DNA of 64,000 nucleotides from Gnetum montanum (taxonomy: Eukaryota; Streptophyta; Gnetopsida; Gnetales; Gnetaceae): the NCBI GenBank assembly GCA_015680685.1, contig MNCI01030945.1:223420-287419 (forward strand), written 5' to 3'. The notes under the pieces are model-generated. The model did not search any database. It saw only the letters and a list, made by a program, of their open reading frames with translations, and was not told the DNA's origin. A program made the translations under genes and the position numbers. This document shows, piece after piece, positions 47,540 to 59,816 of the stretch. Within the stretch, counting starts at the first letter, position 1, and each line of letters opens with the position of its first letter.

Positions 47540-50230
47540 GTTGCAGTGGTGTTTTACAAAACATATGGACACAACATTATAAGACACCAAATTAGGAAAG
47601 CTCATGTAGTTCTTAGAGGCAGTGGCTCTTCCATTGGTTGCTTCCCCTTGTCATTAGGCTTCTATAATTTGTATTGGTTCAAGAGTGCATGCAACTTTTC
47701 CTCCTCCATTCTTGGGTCATGTACTGTCTAGGTTGATGAGCTGATGTGTGCTAAAATTGGTACATCCCATGGGCATGGCAACCGTGGAAACATTTTGTTT
47801 GCTTTCACATATTAGGATGCAAACTGTTGTCGTTCCTTCTTAAAGGCCCTAGCCTTTTCTTTCAATTCATGGTGATCCATTAATCTCTTGGCCAGGTTTG
47901 AGAATACATCTCTTTGTCCGTGGTAGCGAGCCTTTATCGTTTCCAATTTTGAATTTGCCACATGAAGCTTCTACAGAGCATCTTTTCTATTGACAAAATC
48001 TTTTTCATATAGTGCATAAGTGGTCGCTACTTGCTGCTCTAGCTTGTTTCTAGATCGACATGCTATTAACATGGCAAGGTTGGCATATTGAAGGTTAGCC
48101 AAAGCCATGTACTCTTTCAAATCTTCAATTTGCAAGTCTTTTTTTCTTTACTTCTGCTTGATGGACCAAGGCATAGCTATCCAATACTGGCTACCAATCA
48201 AGATTTTGTGAAAACATGGATCTGATGAAGGCCTTTACCATCTGGATTTCATTTTCATTAATCTGTTTATACATGCCAATTTGGTCCCAAAAATGCTCCT
48301 TCATTTGTTCATGTTTCTTGGCCTCGTTTTGCCACTTGCTTATTGCAATTGAAAATTTCTAATGTATTTCATGCACCTCCTCCATTGAGAGGGCTTGATT
48401 TTCTTTGGCCACTCTGCTGATGTCTTGGTTGACCCTCACCACTTGTTCTCTCAACTAGTGGACACTTTCTTCCAAGATATTTTTCTATTTTTCTACAGTG
48501 GTCAGCCTTATGTTATCTACAGCAAGCTATTTATTCTCTTCTTGTGCAACGGTCAATGCCTTCTTATGGGCATATGCTTGAGCTTCAACAACTAAGACAT
48601 TCCAAACCACCTTCTCCTTCTCTTTCTTAACAGTTTTGTTCTATTCAATTAATTGGTTCAACTACACTGTTTGGAATTGATCTAGTTGGTTAGGCATGAT
48701 AAATTAGATAGGGTCTTGTCTTTCAACTCTTAGGGTGCCAACTCTTGTTACAGTCGATGCACTTCTATTTTTGCATGCTCCACCTTGGTCTCTACCATGA
48801 CCAACTTCCCTTTTGTGGGGATGAGGTTTGACTGAACTGTAGTGACATCATTGGGGATGTCAAAAAGAGTGGTCATCACTTGTCCTATCTACAACAATTT
48901 ATCAAGTACATCCTCATGGACCGTAGGAGTCATTGAAGTGCTAACTAGCATTTAGGCATCTCTAGTCCCAGTCAAGTCCATTGGGGGCACAACAAGCATA
49001 TTGAAGGATTCTTTGATGTGATCTATTATTACCTCCACTGCGCCTACCAAATCTTAGTGCTGCATAACCATAACAGTAGCACCTTCTCCTGTTTCAAGCA
49101 TTACTTGAAAAGATGCAGCATTATCAAAGATCTATTATGACAATTAGGCTTCTCCTCTTCATTGTAAAGAAATTTACCTCCTTGATGAATTGGTGGAAAC
49201 AGTGGGCTACACAACATCATTGATAACTTTAAAGAGGTTTGATTCGTCTCTACTTCCCAAACTAAGATTTTTAGTAATGCATTGCAAATGGCTCATTGTG
49301 GGCTACTAATCTTGTGGTGATGGTGGTGCAACTTGTGGCTCACGCCATTGCTTGGGCTCCTGCTCTATTTCCTTTTTTGGTTCTAGTTCCTTTTCTATTT
49401 CGTGTTCTTCACCAAGGTCTTTCCTTAATAATGCAATTTTAAGCAACTTAGTAAAAGAAGCATTTTGAGCCCTCTCGAGAATATCATTAGTGTATCCCAG
49501 GATCCTAACATGCTTGCACAACTTCCTGATCAAGCAATGAAATGGAAGTGTTGGCTTTTTTACCTTCTTTTTTTCAAACGGCCTCTAAATTTCCATGAAG
49601 TATATTTGGGGAAGATTGACATTATATTTTCTAATTAATATTGTACTTCCCCAGGCCACATAGGTTGAAATTCTATTGAGCCCTTTAGTTGGGAAGATGT
49701 GATATGTGCCTATCTTAAAATAAGTCCTCTATTCTAAAGTCAACTCGTTGCATGTTTTATTATGGTTATTATACATCCACTTTAGCCACCACTTTCTTAA
49801 TTTTGGATTATACCTTGTGGACAGATGTGCCAACTTCGCCCCCACATTTGGTAGATTTAGAGCCTCTTTGATTGCTTTAACTGAAAAAGAGACAATGACT
49901 CTATCGATGTTAATTGTGGTGCCCTCTTCCTTATTATGCTAGAATTGGTATGTCTCACCAAGGTACCATTCTCCACTTTCTGAAAGGATGTGCCATAATG
50001 GTGATGCCTATAGTTGAGTTCAAACTGCCTTAGGGGCAAATGCAATAAATGGACCGAAGTTCATTTCCACAATGACCTTGGTCAACATGGATTTCTCCTA
50101 GATGGCTTTGAGGCATTCTTGGTACAACATGAGTTATTGTCCTTGCCCTGGAGCTTGTGGTTTTGTAGCCTCTCCTTAAATCGAATGCCCTGTAGTAGGA
50201 GCCTCTTGATGAATGCTAAATGATTGGGCC
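47540..50230 (-). pseudogene. E5 env-position ORF, partly coiled coil
   Basis: Minus strand, N to C: a region with FGPFIAFAPKAV (near 50030), HHHYGTSFQKVENGTLVRHT (49857-50045), NVNLPQIYFMEI (near 49600), LIRKLCKHVRILGYTNDILE and RAQNASFTKLLKIALLRKDL (49306-49533), then a Glu/Lys/Pro linker (EIEKELEPKKEIEQEPKQWR) and a long helical, Lys/Glu-rich tail to about 47600. It aligns with E7 and E1. No family assigned. Its place downstream of gag and the spacer, in the same sense, argues it belongs to the element rather than being a captured insertion. Confidence 0.6.
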
Positions 50231-51000
50231 TCTTGTTCCTCATGTTCAACTGGTGGGCCTTGTTCTTTTGGTCAACCTCTGCCACCCCTCAAGTGTTTAG
50301 TTGCACCTTGCAAAGGTCCTTATCCTCCTTTTTTTGGGGTCATCTACAATCATTTAAGGAATTGGTGTTACTAAGGTTCTGTCATTTATTATGAACATGT
50401 TTATACCTTACTCATGACCTTAGTTTGATTAATTTTTTAGCTCATATGATTGTAGGGTTAGGAAAATTTCCAGAAAAAATGGACAAAAAGTATTAGCTTC
50501 CATTATGACCCTTTGCAAATGGTTGCTTTTTCCTTATGTATGGTTGATAATGATGGTTATGATCCCTTGTGTAAGAGAATTAGAGTTTGTAGCATTCATA
50601 TGATTGATTTTTCATTAAAACACTTAACGTTTTTAATATTCTTACCCTTATAATACCTTTTAGGCAATAGCAAATTTTGAAAAACTAACGTAAGTTTTCC
50701 ATGCAAGCACCCTCCCTCGACTAAATTGAACACTTTGGGTTCAAATAGGCTCAAAAACCATGAAAAATGAAGTGGTATGGAGCAAAAGATTGCAAGTGGA
50801 AGTTGATTGCAGATAACTCTTAGTCACAAGAGAATAATTCAAAATCTCCCCTAGCTACAAATGATAATGGATTGTGGACCACCATAGGGGTCCTATATAT
50901 AGTTTTTGTGAGCCTGATATTGTGTACCTACTATCACGTACTCGGCATCAAGTCTAACTTGATAACGAGTAGTTAATATAGAAAATAAAGCTCTGTGATA
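50231..51000 (-). promoter_or_regulatory. E5 ORF leader with internal TATA segment
   Basis: A minus-strand TATA element (AAAAACTATATATAGG) lies over 50894-50901. Upstream of it are AATATCAGGCTCAC and an inverted repeat ATCAAGT-CTA-ACTTGAT (50949-50964). GATATCAGG-type motifs also fill the U3 of E5. Downstream, TTTAGTCGAGGGAGGGTGC (near 50710) matches the leader of E7. The arrangement is as in E1 and E7. Confidence 0.4.
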
Positions 51001-52379
51001 GATGGAAGGATTTTAGGTTAAATCCAAAGTTCTGGGATAAGTGAAAATTTATATGGAGGCACCGAAAGTGTTAGAAGATAGAATTGTAGGCATTAAAAGC
51101 TTTGGAAGATGCAAGAAAAAAGGATATTAGATCCATGGTGTAGAATGGATCGGTTTTGATAAGGGAAGATGTTGAGTTTACCATGTTAGGTACTTGGAAG
51201 ATTAAAGATGATGTGGTTGTGGCAAACAAGTACAAGTCACAATAGTTATACAAGTGGGTCCTCCCCAAAGCAAGCTTTAGCCCTTAATGCCCTTGTATGA
51301 TCACACCTAAAATTTTCGTAGGCACCAAAGGGGTTGAATGCAATGCATACCTATTGAACATAACACACATGTTAAAACCACCAATTTGAGAAAATAACTC
51401 TATGTTACACAAAACGACAAGTTAGGATCATTCAAACAATGAAAGGAAATTGATGTTAGAAGGGATTGCAGAAATCGGGATGTGAGGTGCATTACCATAG
51501 GCATAATGAATCCTTGTGTGTTAGAAATGGGTAAGTAATCATTAGCTCTTCTTTCAAAGATTCAAACCAACTCCATACCATGTCCCTAATGACATCACAT
51601 TGTTTCGTATCTTCAATTGACAATCATAGGGCTACCACAATTGCAAGGAGTAGCATGACTTGGCATTTTGTCCAAGGGAGGAGTTTATTCATGGCACGTC
51701 TTTCTTTCTCTTTTTTTTTATGACATTTTGAGAAGTTGCCAACCTTTGGGCATGGGTACATGTCTTTCCAGGTGGACCCTCAGAAATTTATTTAGTGTCC
51801 TTTTATTTCACTCTTACTCTCATTTTTCATTAGATCTACAAGGATATAATTACAACCTTAGCAACATGATAGATCATACAGAAGTGATCAAAGAGAATCC
51901 ACAAATCCCCTTGATGTCGCACCCTTCACATTCCCCCTTGGTTCTACACCTTTCAATTCAGGCACAATGATTACGAATTTATTCTTAGTTTTTGTGATGG
52001 AAAAGAATATCATTATGACCATAGTAAGAACATCTTATTCATGGAATGGTTGGATGGATGAGGTGGCCTCATTGTTCAAACAATCAGTCCCTTATGACTT
52101 AATAACATAGAGAAAACCTCATCTCAATGGGCTACATGATTGTTTTATTCACAAGTCAAATTACTAACAAAGCAAATGAAAACAAAATGTTGAAAAAGTA
52201 GAAAAGAATAGGAAAAGTTTGTATCAAAAAATAAGGAAAGGATAAAAAATTTGTAAAAAAATGATGAAAAACACCTATTAACCCTGAATGTTAGGCTAGG
52301 GTGTCCCCCCCACGACTAAGTGTTTAACTATGACAAGAATTAATAAGCGGATAGGTAGGCTCCATGCATGTGTAAAATA
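51001..52379 (-). other. E5 non-coding spacer
   Basis: No gene. Landmarks: GGGTCCTCCCCAAAGCAAG (51248), CATAGGCATAATGAATCC (51498), the conserved block at 51741-51769 (minus GGAAAGACATGTACCCATGC) and a polypurine-like minus-strand TAGTCGTGGGGGGGACACC (near 52300-52318). It follows gag almost directly, with RT to integrase missing. Confidence 0.6.
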
Positions 52380-55300
52380 GTGTTAACCTTTCATTTTTGA
52401 GCCATTGGGTGTCTCTTGGTTTAGCGGCGACTACGTAGGCAAGTTGTTGTTCACACACTTGGTTGTTAAATGTATGGTGGATCAAAGTATGAGTTGTGTC
52501 AACGTTGCAAATATCTATCCCACATATGCACCCTTAATCATGATTAGACATACATGGAGTTATTTCTCTCTCCACAATGCTAGATTCATTGCTTTTGGTA
52601 CGTGTTAGAGTAATGATGGATGTTGGCCCTTGCAAAGGATTAAAGGATGTTGGTTGTGAAAGGGAAGGCATTACACTGCATTGGCATTGTGCTGGTTTGG
52701 ATGATGCAGGAGGTCCACGAGTGTTGTGCTTACGCATGGGAGCTATCTTGAAGAAAGGACATTTCTAAGATTATGGTGGGGACCTACTAGCATTATCATG
52801 TCTATGCACATTTGCAACACAAATGGCATTATTTTGTTGATGTTGTGGTGTTGAACCTTCTTATGTTGTTGATAGTGACATGTGATAGGGTGGAGTATGA
52901 GAATATTGATTATAGAATGAAGGATAAGAGGTGTAAAGTGCTGATCCTTCAAGAGATGTCATGGGTTGATGATACTCAAGAGAGTGATAGTAGCGATTTG
53001 GATTAGAGAAAGTAGAACTAGTTGGGGAAATAGGTTGTTGAACATAATATCTGTATGGGTTCGGTAAACAATAAGGGTAAGGTTGGTTTGGTGATGGCCT
53101 CCCCCATGACTGTGGGTTTCACTACTACGGTTAAGGGTAGTGTTGAGGCTAGTAAGAAGTCCCCCTAGGATAGTACAATTGGTTGAAGGACTTTCTATGA
53201 TTACCTTGTGAAAAAGGTAAGTTCCTAGGCATGTGCTTTTGTGCAAACTTGGGATTTAATGCAAACACCAAATACTCGTATAGATGTAACATGACTAGAA
53301 AATAGCCCTTTGGATGGTTATATATGCATAGGTCACATTCGTCATCTTCATCTGTGGTTGAGCCTATAGCCTCTTATTTTTCAGCCATTCTCCTTGTTTG
53401 CTAAAAAGTGTTCCTAGTTTTTTCTTGGTTCTTCTTCCTTTGTTTATTGTGATCGTGTAATTTGTTTTGTGCTACGATCTCCTCTATGGTTTCTACAAAA
53501 GTTGTAACTTTCTCATTTATCCACTTTGATATCCTATCAAACTTTGCTTCAAGTTCATTGATAGACTTTTGTATTAACAAAGTTTGTTGCGAAATCACCT
53601 TATCAAGAGCTACCTCTTTCTCCTTACCATAAATGTTGACCTTCTTCTTTTGAAGAGTTGGGTCACAATGACATTTCTTAACATTCTCCCATTTACATAG
53701 CTCTCCTTCTTCGTTTGCCACACACTCGATTAGCTATTGAATCTGATGGGTTTGTAGCTTGTATAATTGACCTTGAGCATACATCCCAAGGATCTTCCTT
53801 GTTTCATTACAAAATCCATCATAGATGTGAAAAGTTTCTCTTCCTCAGAGAAACCATGGCCTAGGCATCTATTTAGTAGAGAATAATGTCTATCTAAGGT
53901 CATATCTAAGGGTTTGCGTTGTTTTTGTCTCCATCCTTGGATTCATCTCCTTAGGTTAGACACCCTCGCATAGGTTTGGAATTTCTCATTGAAGAGTTGC
54001 AACATGATAGACCATTGTTGGATTGAACTTGGTTTTAGTGATCTATACCACACTTCGGCTTTATCGATTAGTGTCATAGGGAAGAGCTTAAGCTTTTGCC
54101 ATTGACTTCCAATGTTGTATAAGGCACATGCATCATGGAAGGCTTGTAGATGATGATGTGGATCCGAATCATAGCCTCCCACAAATTTAGGGATATTATT
54201 GATATTAAGCCTAAGTAGGTGATGAGTCATGCTTTTTTCAGCTCCGATATTAGAGCCTTGATATCAGATATCCAATATCGGGTCCCAAGAACCAATGTCA
54301 GATATTCAATGTTGTCTCTTCCATGTTAGCCTATAAATACAACACTTGGGTGCACGGTTGGGATATAGATTGTTGATAGATTTTAGATAGCTCTTTCATA
54401 GATTTCAAGTTCTCTTGTTTCCCAATGCATGCCTGCAGTGTGATGTTAAGTGATTATATGACATCCTTATTTGAGTGTGAAATACTTAGACACGTTACAT
54501 GACTAGCAATAAAGATCAAGATTACTTTCATCATTACAGCATCCACTTAGATTTATTATTATTTTCAATTGTTTAATTACTTACTATTTTTCTTAGTTAA
54601 TGTTTCCATTTATTACTCTTTATTATTCTTGTTATTAAGCAAAATGAGTCTAACAAATTGCGAGTGCTTAAGCGTAATTACTTGGTAGCCCAGTAGTGTA
54701 TTGTTTGGCAAGCCCAATGATGTACATTTGGTAATCGCAGCGGTAGTTACATGAAGTTCAAGGCATGTGCAGACAATTAGGAACAAATACTCAATGCACG
54801 TAGGCTAGTTTAGATTTTACTTTTCACTGTTAATTAGCTTAATTAACTTATCTCTTTATTATCATTAGGAACATCATAGGGCTAGACAACATTAATCATA
54901 TGCCTCACTTTGGACTAAATCATACGTGACAAAGCTACCACTAGTCCAAGTGGGAAGATAGCAAACTACAATCAAAGCATAATGATTTAGATACACAACT
55001 AGTCCCATCCATGGAATTCCATCAGATTGTGCCTGAATGCTTGTGATTTGTATGGTTGGACGTAGGGATACCTCATTGCTCATCAATAGGTGACTTTTTG
55101 TGTAATTCCTATGAGGTATCTTAACTACCTCTATGATCTGCATCAAGATTTTAATGGCCAACAAGGGTTCATTGTCATTAGACATGTTGTGATGAGAATT
55201 TCTATTTTTATTTCTTTGCTTGTGAAGATTTTGTCTATGTTCATTTTGATGTCTTTGATTTTTTCCATGGTTTCAATTCCTAATTTTATTTTTATTTTTA

Positions 55301-55480
55301 TTTTTACGCCAATGATGAGCTCGGTCTTTATATACCTACATTCATTTTCATCAGAACTAGACATTGAAGAGGAAGAGGAAGTTGAGGAACTGCGATAATT
55401 GCCATGGCTCCTATAGTTCTTCCCATGGTCCCTTGATTTATCTTTTCTAGGTTTTGAGGAGGTCCTAGGCCTTGAGGCCT
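52380..55480 (-). pseudogene. E5 gag, split by a solo LTR
   Basis: Minus strand. N-terminal charged part at 55143-55364 (SSSDENECRYIKTEL). The capsid-like domain ends in 53943-54219 with NINNIPKFVGGYDSDPHHHL and KLKLFPMTLIDKAEVWYRSL, matching the retrotransposon gag family in pattern. A coil follows (SINELEAKFDRISKWINEKV, 53401-53721), then a Pro/Gln/Tyr-rich tail with YRYYVQQPISPT (about 53030). The end (52380-52760) replaces protease with a Ser/Pro/Thr/Gln-rich stretch and finishes in AAKPRDTQWLKNERL. The solo LTR at 54220-55085 cuts it. Confidence 0.7.
54220..55085 (+). mobile_element. Solo LTR inside E5 gag
   Basis: 866 bp, plus orientation, TGATGAGTCATGC to GCTCATCA. It is flanked by GTAGG (54215-54219) and ATAGG (55086-55090), a target duplication with one mismatch. 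TATAAATA is at 54332-54339. U3 has GATATCAGATATCC-type repeats, so it belongs to the same LTR subfamily as E5. Gag sequence resumes on both sides. Confidence 0.85.
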
Positions 55481-55788
55481 CCCCTAGTCCAGGACTTACA
55501 TAGTCTCCGCCAAGGTTGTCTACCTTAGGTGAATGTAGTCTACAAGTGTCATCAGGGTGGTTATGAACATATGAAACCCCTATATGAAGTTGTTTGCTCC
55601 AATTTTCTTCATCCTACATCTCATTAGTTCTCCAATGAATGTTTTTGCTATATAATGCATTATCGCATCCTTGTGAGGGAGATGTTGTTGTTGGTTAATG
55701 ATGTGTGTGACTTAATATTTTCTGAAAGATATATCATTAATGTGTTTATAGTGATCATGTATAATATAACTAATCTAGATTACTAGCA
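55481..55788 (-). other. E5 leader between PBS and gag
   Basis: Region between the primer binding site and the first recognisable gag residues. No ORF. It would form the start of the packaged RNA leader. Confidence 0.4.
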
Positions 55789-55809
55789 CCATCTCCAACA
55801 AAAACGCCA
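55789..55809 (-). other. E5 primer binding site, tRNA-Asp type
   Basis: Minus strand: one base after the LTR end comes TGGCGTTTTTGTTGGAGA. Athila-type and many other plant Ty3/gypsy elements use TGGCGCCGTTGCCGGGGA, complementary to the 3' end of tRNA-Asp. The differences here are mostly C-to-T, as expected after cytosine methylation. This fixes the element's orientation. Confidence 0.65.
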
Positions 55810-56056
55810 ATGATGAGAGGCAAGGTACCCTTACACCCAACCATATGAATCACAAGTGTTCATGCATGATCCAATCAAATTTTGTGGATGGGACTAGTTG
55901 TGCATCTAAATCATTATGCCTTGATCGTAGTTTGTTGTCTTCCCACTTGGACTAGTGGTAGCTTTGTCACGTATGGTTTAGTCTAAAGTGAGGCATATGA
56001 TTATTAATGTTGTTTGGCCCTAAGCTTCCCCTAATGATAATAAAGAGATTAATGAA

Positions 56057-57089
56057 TGATGAGTGGCAAGGTACCCCTACGCTCAACCATACGAATACAA
56101 GTGTTTCATGCATGATCGAGTTGAATTCCAAGGACTAAGTGCCTATGCACCTTTGTGGAATGGTGATGGGTTGGTTGATTGTTGTCTTCCCAAACTTACT
56201 TGTATGTCACGATTGTATGGTTAAGTAAGTTTGAGGCATATGATTTTTATAGCTTTTATGTTTTTATGTCCTGCTGCTAATAAGCGAGGAGAGAGAGAGA
56301 TAACTAAGTGACTAATTTAACTTAACTACTGATTAACTAGGCTTTAAACTAATCCTAACACCAGTATTCATTCTCACTTGCCGTACACATCTTGAACCAG
56401 TGCAACACTACTGGGATTACCAAACGCTAATAGTTATTGGGTTACCAAGTGTTACACGCATGCTCGAAGTGATCGTATTGAGTGTAATTTAATGATTTGC
56501 TGAATTGATCAAAATGAATTACTAGGCTAATAACAAAAATGTAAAGTGCATAAAATAAAATAAATGCGTAAGAAAATAAAATAAAAGAAATGGGTAAGAA
56601 AACAAATCTCAAGTGCTGCAAGGATGAATCCAAGAGCTCGTTTTTATTGCCGTACACAAGGTGTGCTCAGGTACACAATGCTTGAATAAAGATCCGTCCA
56701 CACTTAGACCTCCTATTGTGGGCACTTGGCTAGAGTTTCACTACTTGACTCCTAAAAGACTTCCTCTTCTAAATTCTTCTTCTTCTTGACTTCCCCCTAT
56801 TATGTGCCTATGCACTGTATTTATAGGCTTGGGAGCAACTACTCTAATAATTACAAAAACTGCCACTCTAATTTTAGAGAAACTTCCCCTCTAATTTTAG
56901 AGAGAAACTACCACTCTAACTTTAGAGAAACTGCCCCTCTAATAATAACCACTTTAATAATTAGAGTAACCGCCCAAATAATAACCACTCTAATTATTAG
57001 AGTAACTGCTCTAATAATTACCACTCTAATTATTAGAGTAATCGTCCTAATAATAACCACTCTAATTATTAGAGTAACTGCTCTCATCA
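56057..57089 (-). mobile_element. Solo LTR inside E5 5' LTR
   Basis: 1033 bp, minus orientation. The plus-strand start TGATGAGTGGCAAGGTACCC is its U5 end; the plus-strand end CTGCTCTCATCA is its U3 start. It is flanked by ATGAA (56052-56056) and ATTAA (57090-57094), a target duplication with one mismatch. TATAAATA (minus) is at 56818-56825. Its U3 differs completely from that of E5. Confidence 0.85.
56837..57085. repeat. Palindromic tandem array in the solo LTR U3
   Basis: Units built on CTCTAATTATTAGAGTAAC, a palindrome (CTCTAAT-TATTAGAG), alternating with AATAACCA and TGCCCCTCT variants, about seven to nine decayed units over 250 bp. The array lies directly upstream of the TATA box. Confidence 0.8.
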
Positions 57090-58821
57090 ATTAATTAAGC
57101 TAATTAACAATGAAAAGTAAAGTCTAAACTAGCCTATGTGTGATGAGCATTCATTCCTAATTGTTCGTACATGTTTTGGACTTCACGTAAATACCGCTAA
57201 GATTACTAAGTGTACATCACTGGGCGTACCAAACAATACACTGCAATGCTACCAAGTGATTACACTTAAGTGCTTGCGATTAGTTGTACTCATTCTGCTT
57301 AACGACAAGAATAATAAAGAGCAATAAATGAAAATATTAACTAAGGAAAGTAATCTTAACGACAAGAATAATAAAGAGCAATAATGAAAATTGTAAATAA
57401 TTAAATAATTAAAAGCACTAATGAATCTAAGTGGATAATGCAATGATGAAAGTAATCTTGATCATTATTGCCAGTCATGTAATGCGTCCAAGTACATCAC
57501 ACTCGAATAAGGATGTCGTACAATCACTTAACATCACACTGCCGGCATGCACTAGAAAACAAAATTCTAACTACTCTGAAATCTATGAAAATGTTATCTA
57601 ATATCTATATCCCAACTATACACCCAAGTGTGGTATTTGTAGGCTCACACGGAAGGGGCGATATCAAATGTCCAACATCAGAGGTTGTGCCCTGATATCG
57701 AATACTCAACATTGCAGCCCCAATATCAGATATCCGATATCGCGACCCTACAAAACATGACTCATCAAATGGTTTGGTTATATCTTAAAAATATTATTGG
57801 CTTTTTAAGAGTAGAAAACAACAATTTATTGCTTGTATTATATAACAAGAGTTTATTTTAATAAAATACAGGAAATTTCTGGATTGATGGACAACTGTAA
57901 TGTTATTTTGGACCCAATCCATGTGCGCGCACACACACACATTTAATTTTAAAGTTTTTTTTTGGGTCATTGAGGGTATATTACGTTATTTTTAGTAAAC
58001 TTTGTCCCACTTGTCACATATACATATCCAATGCATCTTTTGGAAATTTATATCATGGAATCATTGATATAATTTTAGTAATAATTTGACTATTTCAATT
58101 TATCAACATTCATTAACATCATTCATCATTATTTACTCAAGTATGAGAAATTAAACAGTTAGAATTGATGGACATTCATTATTTTGATCATATCTTAATC
58201 ATTTGGTGACATTTTTCAATGATTCAAGATTTATTAAAAAGCTAAAATAGGTTGCTACATGTAGTTAGAATTTTAGTTCAATATTTATAACAAGTTGGGA
58301 GAAATTAGCTCTATAATTTGGCAGATTTTATGAATCCTAAATTTTTACTAGAATGAATGATAGTTAATGATTACATACATCATTTCTCTATCATTGCATA
58401 ACAATTTGATGTGATATTAGTTTTATTTAATAGTTAATATTTGTGGGAATGTTTAGTTAAAAACTTAGCATCAAAACTTAATAACTTTTGAGTTTTCATC
58501 TCTCAAAATTGCACTACCAAACTCATTGCGATTTTTGATAGACTGCAAAGAACATAACATAACCTCAACTTTTGGATATCTTCCACAATACTTTCTTTTT
58601 CCAAATTGTATAGAATTTCCTAAGCTTTTCAAAAATACCTAATTTATTAGCTCATTCTATGTGAAGTCAAGATAACCAAAAAATTCTTTCATTGACTGCA
58701 ATTCCTTTAAATATTACATATTTAAGTTATTGGAAAAGGTTTCCACCTTCCAATTTTAATAAAGTTGCTAAAAATAAAGAAAAAAAGACATGAAAAATTA
58801 ATTGAAAATGAGAAGATGAAT

Positions 58822-59200
58822 GCTACACATAATACAAATAGTATATGAAGATTTGAGGTGGCTACTATTTTAGATAAGCTACAATAATGGCATCTTAGAT
58901 TGTTTGACCATATCCAAACAAGCTTATATACTAAGCCTATCAAAAAAATGTTGTCATATCACAATTTGTATAAAATTGTTGAAAGGATGACCAAGAAAAT
59001 ACTTGAAAATAATGATCAAGGATGATATGATGGATGTTACAGAGAGAGGTAACTTTCCTGATACAAACATTAAAGAAAGATGTTGAGTGTCTACTATTTT
59101 AGATAAGCTACAATAATGATGTTTTAATTGGTTTGGAAGTATTTAAAAAATATTACATACTAACCCTATCTAAAAAGGTTACCACATCACAACAAATAAA
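58822..59200. repeat. Two copies of an old dispersed repeat
   Basis: CTACTATTTTAGATAAGCTA occurs near 58863 and 59092, with matching flanks over about 100-140 bp. A third copy, CTACCATTTTAGACAAGCTA near 46531, is the one into which E5 inserted; its continuation is at 57773. The repeat type is unknown. Confidence 0.7.
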
Positions 59201-59741
59201 TTATAAATAGACAATGATCTAGTTATTCACATAGGTGAGTGACAAAAGAGAAACCATGTAGCAACCCAATTTTGTTGGGACAAGGCTAGGATGAGGACAA
59301 CAATGAGTTAGTTCACATATTCAAAATATATTGTCAGTTATTTTCTATGTCACATATAGTTAATATAGTCATCAATAAAAGCATTTATTGTAATTACCCT
59401 ACATTACTTAGAGCTTGAATAAGATACATTCTAAACATCAAATCAAATCACATATTTTAAACTTGAAACTAAAGTAATGAAAAAAAATATATCCAATGTT
59501 TTGACCGCTAAACCCTCATAGATCTTACAAAAAAAAGTACATTTTAATTGGTCTATGAGTTCAAGTTGCATAGTCAAGTCATGCATGGCAGGGTTAGGAT
59601 ATGGAGGGGACAAGGAAGAAGGTAGGAAGATGTGTTGAAATTTGAAACTATTTGGGAAGGGGGATGGTGGAATGTGAAATATTTATTTTAACAATATTTA
59701 CCCCAAATACATTAAGTCAAGTTAGAACTTTATAGCTTAGT

Positions 59742-59816
59742 ATTGCCCATTGAGATCAAACCCATAACTTTGAATTTCCAAATTAAGGGTCTTAGCACCT
59801 CGCTAACACCTCATTG
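59742..59816 (-). repeat. SINE-like unit, family A
   Basis: Minus strand: CAATGAGGTGTTAGCGAGG start, A-box TAGCGAGGTGCTAAG, B-box GGGTTTGATCTCA. It aligns with the unit at 46348. Confidence 0.5.

Larger units (their letters stand above)
46572..57767 (-). mobile_element. E5: best-preserved copy with both LTRs and target duplication
   Basis: An 11.2-kb insertion on the minus strand: 5' LTR (55811-57767, split by a solo LTR), PBS, gag (split by another solo LTR), spacer, internal TATA segment, env-position ORF, polypurine tract and 3' LTR (46572-47414). The flanks are GATGG (46567-46571) and AATGG (57768-57772), matching at four of five bases. The joined flanks resemble two other repeat copies at 58856 and 59075, which act as empty-site paralogues. 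Protease, RT, RNase H and integrase are absent. Removing the two solo LTRs gives about 9.3 kb. Confidence 0.85.
55811..57767 (-). mobile_element. E5 5' LTR, interrupted by a solo LTR
   Basis: Two parts, 55811-56056 and 57090-57767, about 920 bp when joined. Minus strand: TGATGAGTCATGTTTTG start, U3 with repeated GATATC motifs, and a TATA box changed to TACAAATA (plus strand TATTTGTA near 57635). R/U5 matches the 3' LTR. U3 carries one more repeat unit than the 3' LTR. The solo LTR occupies 56057-57089. Confidence 0.8.

Noticed and set aside
56837-57085. Regular repeats resembling a CRISPR array
   Set aside because: The units are decayed palindromes without unique spacers, inside an LTR of plant DNA.
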